Positions 27,882 to 34,931 of a stretch of DNA of 64,000 bases are shown here, one piece after another. The notes under the pieces are model-generated. The model ran no database searches, had not been told where the DNA came from, and saw nothing but the letters and a program-made list of their open reading frames with translations. Each line of letters begins with the position of its first letter. Within the stretch, counting starts at the first letter, position 1. The translations under genes were made by a program, and so were the position numbers. Source of the stretch: Deltaproteobacteria bacterium (GTDB taxonomy: Bacteria > SZUA-79 > Acidulodesulfobacterales > Acidulodesulfobacteraceae); contig JAMDCP010000002.1 of NCBI GenBank assembly GCA_023489335.1, positions 124,001 to 188,000 of the forward strand, in the 5' to 3' direction.

Positions 27882-28714
27882 TTGAATTAAAAAATACAAC
27901 AAAATATTTTCGAATCGGTTTTTTTGGAATTAAAAAAAACGCAGTCGAAAACCTTTCTCTAACCGTAGAGGCAGGGAAAGTTACAGGATTTTTCGGTCCA
28001 AACGGCGCGGGAAAATCTACAACGATCAAGATGATAGTGGGACTGGTTCATCCATCAAACGGAATTATTAAGATAAACGGTTACGATTCAATGGATTATA
28101 AGGCGCGGCTTAATTTGGGTTATTTACCCGAAAATCCAAGTTTCCCCAGGGGACTTAAGGGGATTGAGATTATTAGTTATTATTCTAAGTTATTGAATAA
28201 GAAAATAGATAAAAACGAAATTTATGATGCGCTAAAATTAGCAGGTATTTTTTATGCAAAAGATATTCATGCCCACAAATATTCAAAGGGGATGACCCAG
28301 AGATTAGCTCTGGCTATTTCTATTTTGGGAGATCCGGAGATTTTAATTTTTGACGAACCGTTATCGGGACTCGATCCTATTGGGAGAAAAGAATTTAAGG
28401 ATATAATATTTAAGTTAAAAGAAAGAAGAAAAACCATATTTTTTTCGTCGCATGTGCTTGCCGACAGCAAGGAATTGTGCGATAAGATAGCTGTTCTGGT
28501 GAACGGCAGGCTAATTAAGAATGAAGGTATTACCGCTATTGAAAAAGAGGCGGAAGGTTATACGGAAGCAAAATTAAATTCTTCCAAGAATCACGAGCGT
28601 ACGCCCGATACGACTAAACCGGAACAAGATAAAGATTATCGCTTAATAGCAGAATACAATACGCCGTTAGAGGTATATCTTTACGATTTAATGCGTAAAA
28701 ACAAGAAAAATTAG
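27878..28714 (+). CDS. ABC transporter ATP-binding protein (ABC-2 type)
   Basis: ATPase of an export-type ABC system, 278 residues. Walker A GPNGAGKST, signature YSKGMTQRLA, Walker B ILIFDEPLSGLDP and H-loop SSHVLAD are all present. The C-terminal 50 residues are a hydrophilic extension. It overlaps the TPR-like gene by 4 bases and is followed 11 bases later by its permease. The substrate is unknown. Confidence 0.93.
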   Translation: MIELKNTTKYFRIGFFGIKKNAVENLSLTVEAGKVTGFFGPNGAGKSTTIKMIVGLVHPSNGIIKINGYDSMDYKARLNLGYLPENPSFPRGLKGIEIISYYSKLLNKKIDKNEIYDALKLAGIFYAKDIHAHKYSKGMTQRLALAISILGDPEILIFDEPLSGLDPIGRKEFKDIIFKLKERRKTIFFSSHVLADSKELCDKIAVLVNGRLIKNEGITAIEKEAEGYTEAKLNSSKNHERTPDTTKPEQDKDYRLIAEYNTPLEVYLYDLMRKNKKN

Positions 28715-28725
28715 CAGGTATTCCA

Positions 28726-29577
28726 ATGAAAAAAATTTTATATTCAACGATGTATTCTTTCAAAGAGATAAAAAATTCCAAGATTTTTTACTCGTTTTTA
28801 ATATTTGCCTTGATACTCATTTCGGGAAGCTACTTTGTCTCTCAAACAAGTTTTATAAGCCAGGGCAGGATTATGGTAGATTTTTCCATTTTTGCCATAA
28901 CGATTTTTAATATTTTTATCGGCATTTTTATCGGTTCGTCCATAGTATATGACGATATAGAGAAAAAAAGCATATTTTTAAGCATTACAAGGCCTGTTAA
29001 AAGAACGGAATACTTAATAGGCAGATTTTTGGGGTTAACGGCTGCCATAATATTTTCGACGGTTATAATGATGCTTATTTTTTACTTTGTTCTTTTGATT
29101 ATGCACAAATATGTCATACCTCTTAAGCCGTTTGCGGGGCAACCCACCATTTATTCTTTGCCTCAGCCTTTAATAATTCAGGCGCTCTTTATTATAATAG
29201 AATCGGTATTTATTGCGGCTGTGGCATTACTTTTTTCCTTAATAACATCGAAGGCGTTAGCCTCTATATTTACTATACTTGTTTTTTTCATAGGCAATGT
29301 CTCAAGCAAAATGAACGACCTTGTAAGGCCGGTTAAAAAAATTATAGGCGGAAAGATAGTAATTGTTCATCAGGCAAACCATGCGCTGACTAACATTGTC
29401 CATATCATCTATGCCATTTTGCCGAATTTTTCCATATTCAATATAAGTTCTGAGGCGGCATATAAAATATTTATTTCGGCGGGGACGGTTTTTTACAGAA
29501 TTGTTTATGGCTTGAGCTATATGGTTTTGCTGTTCATTATCTCGTCTTTAATATTTACAAGGAAGGATATAAGCTAA
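28726..29577 (+). CDS. ABC-2 type transporter permease
   Basis: Membrane partner of the preceding ATPase: 283 residues with about six helices and the cytoplasmic motif YDDIEKKSIFLSITRPVKRTEYLIGR typical of ABC-2 permeases of the NosY-like type. Last gene of the operon; a strong bidirectional terminator follows within 10 bases. Confidence 0.9.
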   Translation: MKKILYSTMYSFKEIKNSKIFYSFLIFALILISGSYFVSQTSFISQGRIMVDFSIFAITIFNIFIGIFIGSSIVYDDIEKKSIFLSITRPVKRTEYLIGRFLGLTAAIIFSTVIMMLIFYFVLLIMHKYVIPLKPFAGQPTIYSLPQPLIIQALFIIIESVFIAAVALLFSLITSKALASIFTILVFFIGNVSSKMNDLVRPVKKIIGGKIVIVHQANHALTNIVHIIYAILPNFSIFNISSEAAYKIFISAGTVFYRIVYGLSYMVLLFIISSLIFTRKDIS

Positions 29578-29585
29578 ATATTAGA

Positions 29586-29633
29586 AAAGAGAGCTATTAA
29601 TATTAATCGATTAATTAACAGCTCTCTTTTGGC
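29586..29633. terminator. Bidirectional Rho-independent terminator
   Basis: Stem AAAGAGAGCT (29586-29595) pairs with AGCTCTCTTT (29620-29629), with further A/T pairs inside, and a T-run follows on each strand. It separates the convergent ABC permease and acetate transporter genes. Confidence 0.85.
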
Positions 29634-29641
29634 AGTAAGAG

Positions 29642-30214
29642 TTACGCCGGAAGAACGGTTTTTTCCGCTGCCCCGTTAATTAATACAGCTATGGCAGTAT
29701 AAAGCGCGCATAAACCTGCAACTATGCCGACTATTCCTACCACCGGCAGAAGACCGGCTAACGACCCGGTAAAAAGCCCTATAGCTTGTATTAAAAGAAA
29801 AACGCTTGTTAAAAAAAGGGCAATCTGCAGCATTACCCATTTTTTTAATACATTAGCTCCAAAAAATGTTGCAAAGCCAAAGATAGCCCACAACAAGTGA
29901 AACCAGCCGCCAAACGCGGGTGCAGGCGCTGCTGCGGCTTTCGCAAGAACTGTCGCAATAAAAAAAGTTGAAACAGTCAAAAACAACAAGCCCCATCCTG
30001 TAAATGCAACTCCTCCGAAAGCGCTGCCGCGCATGAAATCATAAACGCCGGCTAAAACTAAGCCGACTCCTCCCGTAAAGATAATCGTGCCTAAAATCAG
30101 CCCGTTAAACGGACCTGCGAAACCGCCGATTACTGAAGCCAAAAGTGTAAGAGCTATGCCATACGCAAATAAACCCAACGCCGTTGGGTCGCCAACTTTT
30201 TTTTCATCTGACAT
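29642..30214 (-). CDS. satP: Acetate uptake transporter, SatP/GPR1-FUN34-YaaH family
   Basis: Six-helix inner-membrane channel-like transporter for acetate and succinate. The family opening DPTALGLFAYGIALTLL corresponds to the NPxPLGL motif, followed by IFTGGVGLVLAGVYDFMRGSAFGGVAFTGWG. 190 residues. A perfect AAGGAGG is 9 bases upstream of ATG. It probably feeds acetate to the AckA encoded at 38.9 kb, or exports it. The leader contains a duplicated 21-nt block and a hairpin. Confidence 0.9.
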   Translation of the reverse strand: MSDEKKVGDPTALGLFAYGIALTLLASVIGGFAGPFNGLILGTIIFTGGVGLVLAGVYDFMRGSAFGGVAFTGWGLLFLTVSTFFIATVLAKAAAAPAPAFGGWFHLLWAIFGFATFFGANVLKKWVMLQIALFLTSVFLLIQAIGLFTGSLAGLLPVVGIVGIVAGLCALYTAIAVLINGAAEKTVLPA

Positions 30215-30221
30215 AAAGATT

Positions 30222-30242
30222 TCCTCCTTAGTTAAATGTTTT
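30222..30242 (-). repeat. satP leader direct repeat, proximal copy with Shine-Dalgarno
   Basis: A 21-nt block (in gene sense AAAACATTTAACTAAGGAGG plus A) that contains the satP ribosome-binding site. It is repeated exactly at 30306-30326, 84 bases upstream. Confidence 0.85.
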
Positions 30243-30276
30243 CGTTTTAGTTGCGAGAATACACTCCTCTTTTTTT

Positions 30277-30294
30277 GTGCCCCATTAGGGGTAC
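30277..30294. promoter_or_regulatory. Hairpin in satP leader
   Basis: GTGCCCC and GGGGTAC pair around an ATTA loop. It lies between the two copies of the 21-nt Shine-Dalgarno block in the satP 5-prime UTR and could affect leader stability or ribosome access. Confidence 0.5.
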
Positions 30295-30305
30295 AGTATA
30301 ACCTG

Positions 30306-30326
30306 TCCTCCTTAGTTAAATGTTTT
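30306..30326 (-). repeat. satP leader direct repeat, distal copy
   Basis: Second exact copy of the 21-nt block carrying AAGGAGG. No ATG, GTG or TTG follows it at ribosome-binding spacing, so it does not obviously serve a leader peptide. Confidence 0.85.
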
Positions 30327-30353
30327 TGGCATTAAAACACTGCCTTAGGCACA

Positions 30354-30381
30354 ATATTATCATAAAAATAAAGTTTGTCAA
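30354..30381 (-). promoter_or_regulatory. Sigma-70-like promoter of satP
   Basis: On the minus strand TTGACA (30381-30376), a 16-base spacer and TAATAT (30359-30354). This gives a 5-prime UTR of about 135 nt that contains both copies of the 21-nt block. Confidence 0.65.
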
Positions 30382-30708
30382 TTATTTTCTTTAATAATAA
30401 TTATAAGTAATAAGTTAATTTAATTATAAATGTTTCATTATAAATAATTAATAATTACATATAATATAGATATGGTAATATAGATATAGCAATATAGATA
30501 TAGAGTAATACCGATATAGAAGAATTTAAAGGGGAAAATACTTTCTAATGCAGGATTAATCAAAAATAAATCGGATACCTTTTTAGGATATTGCTTGCGT
30601 TTATAAAACCAACGGTTTTATGCAGGCAAAGATGGGCGGGGTATTTATAAAAAAAATAAAAAAAAAGATATCTGATTTATTTCATTTAATTGGAAAAAAT
30701 AAAAAGGG
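30382..30708. other. AT-rich intergenic region without a gene
   Basis: No convincing coding sequence on either strand. It holds simple ATATAG-type repeats near 30460-30510 and one isolated palindromic element at 30589-30640; otherwise I see nothing in it. Confidence 0.6.
30589..30640 (+). repeat. Solitary relative of the tRNA-Gln tail hairpin
   Basis: Hairpin ATAAAACC-AAC-GGTTTTAT flanked by TTGC and GGCAAAGATG. The layout and the GGCAAAGATG end match the hairpin of the tRNA-Gln tail element (TATAAAAGCC-GAA-GGCTTTTATA then GGCAAAGATG at about 21760-21772), but no tRNA end is attached. Confidence 0.6.
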
Positions 30709-30993
30709 GGCGGAGAGAGAGGGATGAGCGTCCTTCGGACGCTAAAAGAAACGAACTTCCCCTTGCGGGCTTCGCCCTTACCGGGGGTTCGAACCCCTCT
30801 CTTACTTATAATAACGAATCTTATGTATAATATTACTTTTTTTAAATAACTGGCGGAGAGAGAGGGATGAGCGTCCTTCGGACGCTAAAAGAAACGAACT
30901 TCCCCTTGCGGGCTTCGCCCTTACCGGGGGTTCGAACCCCTCTCTTACTTATAATAACGAATCTTATGTATAATATTACTTTTTTTAAATAAC
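30709..30993 (-). repeat. Two tandem tail elements (143 nt each) behind tRNA-Ser(UGA)
   Basis: Two units, identical in my reading, with period 143 directly after the tRNA-Ser CCA on the minus strand. Each unit, read in tRNA sense, has an AT-rich spacer of about 45 nt, then AGAGAGGGGTTCGAACCCCC (which is the reverse complement of a tRNA-Ser T-arm), a GGGCGAAGCCC hairpin, an AGCGTCC-GAA-GGACGCT hairpin and a final copy of the tRNA 3-prime end ATCCCTCTCTCTCCGCCA. The outer AGAGAGGG and CCCTCTCT ends can pair. The core is shared with the tail of tRNA-Ser(CGA). Confidence 0.85.
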
Positions 30994-31082
<89 letters not shown>

Positions 31083-31109
31083 GTAAAATATGAATTGCAA
31101 CTTTATATT

Positions 31110-31138
31110 ATTATAGATATTGGCGGGTTATATTTCAA
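31110..31138 (-). promoter_or_regulatory. Sigma-70-like promoter of tRNA-Ser(UGA)
   Basis: Minus-strand TTGAAA (31138-31133), 17-base spacer, TATAAT (31115-31110), placing the start of transcription about 20 bases before the mature tRNA. Confidence 0.7.
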
Positions 31139-31148
31139 TACAAAAGTG

Positions 31149-32351
31149 CTAAGCCATAATGCGCGCAAATATTTCAGAGGATAAAAGCATACCTTTTAGG
31201 GTCAGAGCGATATTTCCGTTCCCTTTGATTTGCATAAGTCCTTCCTCTATAAAGCTATTTATAATATCGGGGTTAACCAATTCCGTCAGCCTTTTTGCAT
31301 TAATTCCCAAATTTGTCCTTAAAGATAGAAATATTTCCTCGTTTATTTTATCTTTTTCGGTTAATATTTCCATAAAATCGGTTTCGGGTTTATGAACAGG
31401 TTTTTTTAATACATTATTTGCGTATTTATCTAAATCAGGCACATTGGTTTTTCTGATTTCTTTCCCATCTTCCGTTTTCAAAAAAGACGAAGCCGAAGGT
31501 CCTAACCCTAAATATTGACCCCTTTTCCAGTAGTTTAAATTATGCCTGCTTTCATGCCCGTTTTTTGCAAAATTTGATATTTCGTAGTGAATATAACCAT
31601 TTTCAACCAATAATTTACATAATATTTCGTAATATTTAGCCGTATTTTCTTCCGATATGAATGTCAGCCTATTTTTTTTATTTTTTTCATTACAGGTTTT
31701 ATAAAATTTTGTATTCTTTTCGATGCTGAGCATATAAGCCGAAATATGCCGTGGTTCCAGAGCCAATGTTTGCATTATGTCATCATAAAAGATAGTTTCG
31801 GTTTGCCCTGGAAGCCCGATTATTAAATCAAGCGATATGTTGTCAAAGCCAGCTTTTTTTGCATTATTTGCCGCATTATAAATGTCTTTTTCGTTATGGA
31901 TTCTGCCTGCCGTTTTTAGTACATTGCCGTTAAAGCTTTGTGCTCCGATAGATAAACGATTTACCCCAAGCGATTTTAACCCGGACAGCTTATTAAAACT
32001 TCCGCTTTCAGGATTTATCTCAACGGTGATTTCTGCCGTCTTTGCTATCAGGAAGTTTTTATTAATAAACCATAGTAAATTTTGAAAAAATTGAACCTGC
32101 ATAATAGACGGGGTGCCGCCGCCAAAATATATGCTGTTTATATGCGAACCTGAAAGAGCGAATCTTTCAATCGTAATTTCTATTTCTTTTTTTAATAAAT
32201 CGGCATAATCTTTGGGCAACAGGTTATTTTCGGATTTCAATATCGGTATAGAATAAAAGCTGCAATAATTACATTTGCTTTTGCAAAAAGGGATATGTAT
32301 ATAAATGCTTAACTGCCTTATTTTCTTACCGTTTGTTTTGTGTTTGCTCAT
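31149..32351 (-). CDS. hemW: Radical SAM heme chaperone HemW-like (oxygen-independent coproporphyrinogen oxidase family)
   Basis: Radical SAM protein with the HemN/HemW cluster motif HIPFCKSKCNYCSF (CxxxCxxC plus the family's early Cys context) and the SAM motif YFGGGTPSI. It lacks the extra N-terminal cysteine region of true HemN, so I favour HemW, which inserts heme into target proteins. The C-terminal HemN-type domain is present. Length 400 is normal. Monocistronic on the minus strand between tRNA-Ser and the divergent flavodiiron gene. Confidence 0.9.
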   Translation of the reverse strand: MSKHKTNGKKIRQLSIYIHIPFCKSKCNYCSFYSIPILKSENNLLPKDYADLLKKEIEITIERFALSGSHINSIYFGGGTPSIMQVQFFQNLLWFINKNFLIAKTAEITVEINPESGSFNKLSGLKSLGVNRLSIGAQSFNGNVLKTAGRIHNEKDIYNAANNAKKAGFDNISLDLIIGLPGQTETIFYDDIMQTLALEPRHISAYMLSIEKNTKFYKTCNEKNKKNRLTFISEENTAKYYEILCKLLVENGYIHYEISNFAKNGHESRHNLNYWKRGQYLGLGPSASSFLKTEDGKEIRKTNVPDLDKYANNVLKKPVHKPETDFMEILTEKDKINEEIFLSLRTNLGINAKRLTELVNPDIINSFIEEGLMQIKGNGNIALTLKGMLLSSEIFARIMA

Positions 32352-32477
32352 ATTTGCTTATATTTCATTATATTATATGATATAATATTTTAAAACATCG
32401 ATAAACGATATATATATAAAAAATTTGCTGTTTTAATTTACCGCAAATCCTTAAACTTAAATAGGAGGTTTAAGCCA

Positions 32478-33710
32478 ATGGATAATAATAACGGTTTTTC
32501 TCAAAAAGCCTTGCCTATAAAGGACGGCGTGTTTTATGCCGGCGCATTCGACCCCGATTTAAGAATATTCGATATAGTAATTCCTACGGAAAACGGAACC
32601 ACATACAATTCTTATTTTATTCAGGGAAGTCAAAAATCGGCTTTAATAGATACGGTAAAACTCAATACAAAGGATCAGTTAATAAATAAATTAAGCGGAT
32701 TAACCGACATATCAAAAATAGATTACATAATTATAAACCATACGGAACCTGACCATTCTGGTGCGCTTCATTTAATAAAAGACATAGCAAAAGACGCAAC
32801 ATTGGTTTATTCGAAAAATGCGCATCACTTTGTCAAGCATATTATTAAAAAGGATTATAATAATATTACCGTCGGCGATGGGGATCAGATTGATTTGGGC
32901 GGTAAAACATTACAGTTTATCAGCGCTCCGTTTTTACACTGGCCTGATACCATGTTTACATATCTAAAAGAGGATAAAATTCTTTTTCCCTGCGATTTTT
33001 TCGGCGCCCATTATTGCGATTCTAATGTTTTCAACGATTTGCTTAAGGATAAGGATGCGGCTTTCGAGGCATTCAAATATTATTTTACCCACATAATGAG
33101 GCCGTTTAAAAATTATGCCTTAAGCGCATTAGAAAAACTCAAAAATTATGAAATCGACATAATTGCGCCGTCGCACGGTCCAATTTTAAGAAAAGATTTA
33201 AAAAAATATATCGATTGGTATGCAGGCGCAAGTAAGGCATCAGACGCAAACGAAGCCGTAAAGAAGATAGCGGTTGTGTATGCGTCGGCTTACGGCAATA
33301 CCGAAGAAATGGCGAAACATATCGCAAAGGGAGCTAATATCGAAGGTTTAACGGATGTAACTCTGGTAAATTTAGTTAATACCGACATTAAAGATGTTGT
33401 GGATACAATCGAAGATTCCGATGCCGTCATCGTAGGCTCCCCCACACTTAACGCAAAACCGCCTAAACCCATATTCGACATGATATCGTCTTTAGTCATG
33501 TTGAATGTCAAAAATAAAAAAGCGGCTGTTTTTGGCTGCTACGGATGGAGCGGCGAGGCCGTTCAAATGGTGCAGGACATTCTTAAAAGCCTCAGGTTTG
33601 TTATTGTGCAGGACGGCTTAAAGATTCAAATGACGCCGTTTGAAGAGGATTTGCTAAACTGCGAAAAATTCGGGATGGATTTTGCTTACAAGATAACACA
33701 GGATTCATAA
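32478..33710 (+). CDS. Flavodiiron protein (A-type flavoprotein, FprA/Rub:oxygen oxidoreductase-like)
   Basis: Reduces O2 to water or NO to N2O in anaerobes. Residues 1-250 are a metallo-beta-lactamase-like domain with diiron ligands in NHTEPDHSGAL and CDFFGAHYC; residues 260-400 are a flavodoxin domain with the FMN loop YASAYGNTEEM. 410 residues. AGGAGG precedes ATG. The rubrerythrin at 37.0 kb would be a functional companion in oxidative defence. Confidence 0.93.
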   Translation: MDNNNGFSQKALPIKDGVFYAGAFDPDLRIFDIVIPTENGTTYNSYFIQGSQKSALIDTVKLNTKDQLINKLSGLTDISKIDYIIINHTEPDHSGALHLIKDIAKDATLVYSKNAHHFVKHIIKKDYNNITVGDGDQIDLGGKTLQFISAPFLHWPDTMFTYLKEDKILFPCDFFGAHYCDSNVFNDLLKDKDAAFEAFKYYFTHIMRPFKNYALSALEKLKNYEIDIIAPSHGPILRKDLKKYIDWYAGASKASDANEAVKKIAVVYASAYGNTEEMAKHIAKGANIEGLTDVTLVNLVNTDIKDVVDTIEDSDAVIVGSPTLNAKPPKPIFDMISSLVMLNVKNKKAAVFGCYGWSGEAVQMVQDILKSLRFVIVQDGLKIQMTPFEEDLLNCEKFGMDFAYKITQDS

Positions 33711-33732
33711 ATAGTAAGGAGAAATAGCCATA

Positions 33733-34848
33733 ATGAGTTTTGACGGCAAAAACAACGGCAAACTAAACTTAAAGAGCGATTTAAACAAAGAATCCCCCGG
33801 CAAATCTTTGATTTGGGAGGATAACGATTTTAACTTTTTTACCTTGATAGATGGAAAAGAGGTTTTTATCGGGAGAGGCAGGGATGTGCCGTATCCGCTT
33901 GAGGAGGGCGACTGCTGGTCTTTGCCGAACGGCAGAACATTTATTTACAGAGACGGCGCCGTCAAACCTATAACCCCGCAAAGCCAGGAAAAAAAATTAA
34001 AAGAGTGCCTCGAAGATTTATATGAAAAATTTGAGGAATCTTATTTATATTCCGATCCCTTAGGGTTTGTGCATAAGTTTGAAGATATTAAAGACATAGA
34101 AGTTGCAGGGTTTATAGCCGCAGGGTTTGCATTCGGCAATGTCAGCCAAATTATTAAAATTTTAGATAAAATAGACCGGATAGTAAATCATAAATTTTAT
34201 GAATTTACGGTTAATTTTAATGCGGCTGACGGCTTTAAATTTTTTAACGGCCTATACTACAGATTCATTAAAGAAAGGGATATCGTAGCCCTTTTTTTAA
34301 TTTTAAGCGAAATGCTTAAAAAATACGGTTCAATCGAAAATTTTTTCCTTAAAGACTATAACCCATCGGATTTAAACTTAAAAAACGCCATAATCGGTTT
34401 TTCAAAAAGGGCGCTTGAACTTGTGGATTTTTCGCCTGTTTATAACTCGGCTGTTCCGCCGGAAGATTCAATGGTTCATTTCTTTTTTACATCGCCGCTC
34501 GACAATAGCCCGTGCAAAAGAATCAATTTATTCTTAAGATGGATGGTAAGGAATTCCGATAATCTTGACTTTGGAATTTGGCGGGATATAAATCCGTCCC
34601 AGTTAATAATGCCGGTAGATACCCATATAGGTAGAATTAGCCAATATATCGGCTTAACGACTTATAAAAATCCTTCATTTAAAATGGCGGAAGAGATAAC
34701 CGGGAACCTTAAAAAACTTGACTGTTTTGACCCGATAAAGTATGATTTTGCCATTACAAGACTGGGGATACTGGATCTTTGCCCTAAAAACAAGAATGAA
34801 GAGAATTGCGGAAAATGTTCCATTTTTAATATATGTAAATTAAGTTAA
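33733..34848 (+). CDS. TIGR02757-like protein (DUF2400)
   Basis: The C-terminal 270 residues resemble the TIGR02757/DUF2400 family, of unknown function with features of the HhH-GPD endonuclease III fold: the segment SPCKRINLFLRWMVR, IMPVDTHIGRIS and a C-terminal Cys motif CxxxxxxxCGKCSIFNIC that could hold an iron-sulfur cluster. Residues 1-85 form an extension with no recognised domain. A role in nucleic acid repair is possible but unproven. It starts 22 bases after the flavodiiron gene with AAGGAG upstream, likely one operon. Confidence 0.75.
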   Translation: MSFDGKNNGKLNLKSDLNKESPGKSLIWEDNDFNFFTLIDGKEVFIGRGRDVPYPLEEGDCWSLPNGRTFIYRDGAVKPITPQSQEKKLKECLEDLYEKFEESYLYSDPLGFVHKFEDIKDIEVAGFIAAGFAFGNVSQIIKILDKIDRIVNHKFYEFTVNFNAADGFKFFNGLYYRFIKERDIVALFLILSEMLKKYGSIENFFLKDYNPSDLNLKNAIIGFSKRALELVDFSPVYNSAVPPEDSMVHFFFTSPLDNSPCKRINLFLRWMVRNSDNLDFGIWRDINPSQLIMPVDTHIGRISQYIGLTTYKNPSFKMAEEITGNLKKLDCFDPIKYDFAITRLGILDLCPKNKNEENCGKCSIFNICKLS

Positions 34849-34931
34849 GGCTATATTAAGGCTATTTAGATTATTAATTTTAACAATTAAATTTACTTTA
34901 TAAATTTAAATTTTAGTAAGGGGCTAAAGTA

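Noticed and set aside
30222-30326. Insertion-sequence ends from the repeated 21-nt block
   Set aside because: The copies are direct, not inverted, contain the ribosome site, and enclose only about 60 bases with no transposase.
30709-30993. CRISPR array
   Set aside because: Units are 143-nt tandem repeats without variable spacers, contain tRNA 3-prime ends, and there are no cas genes.
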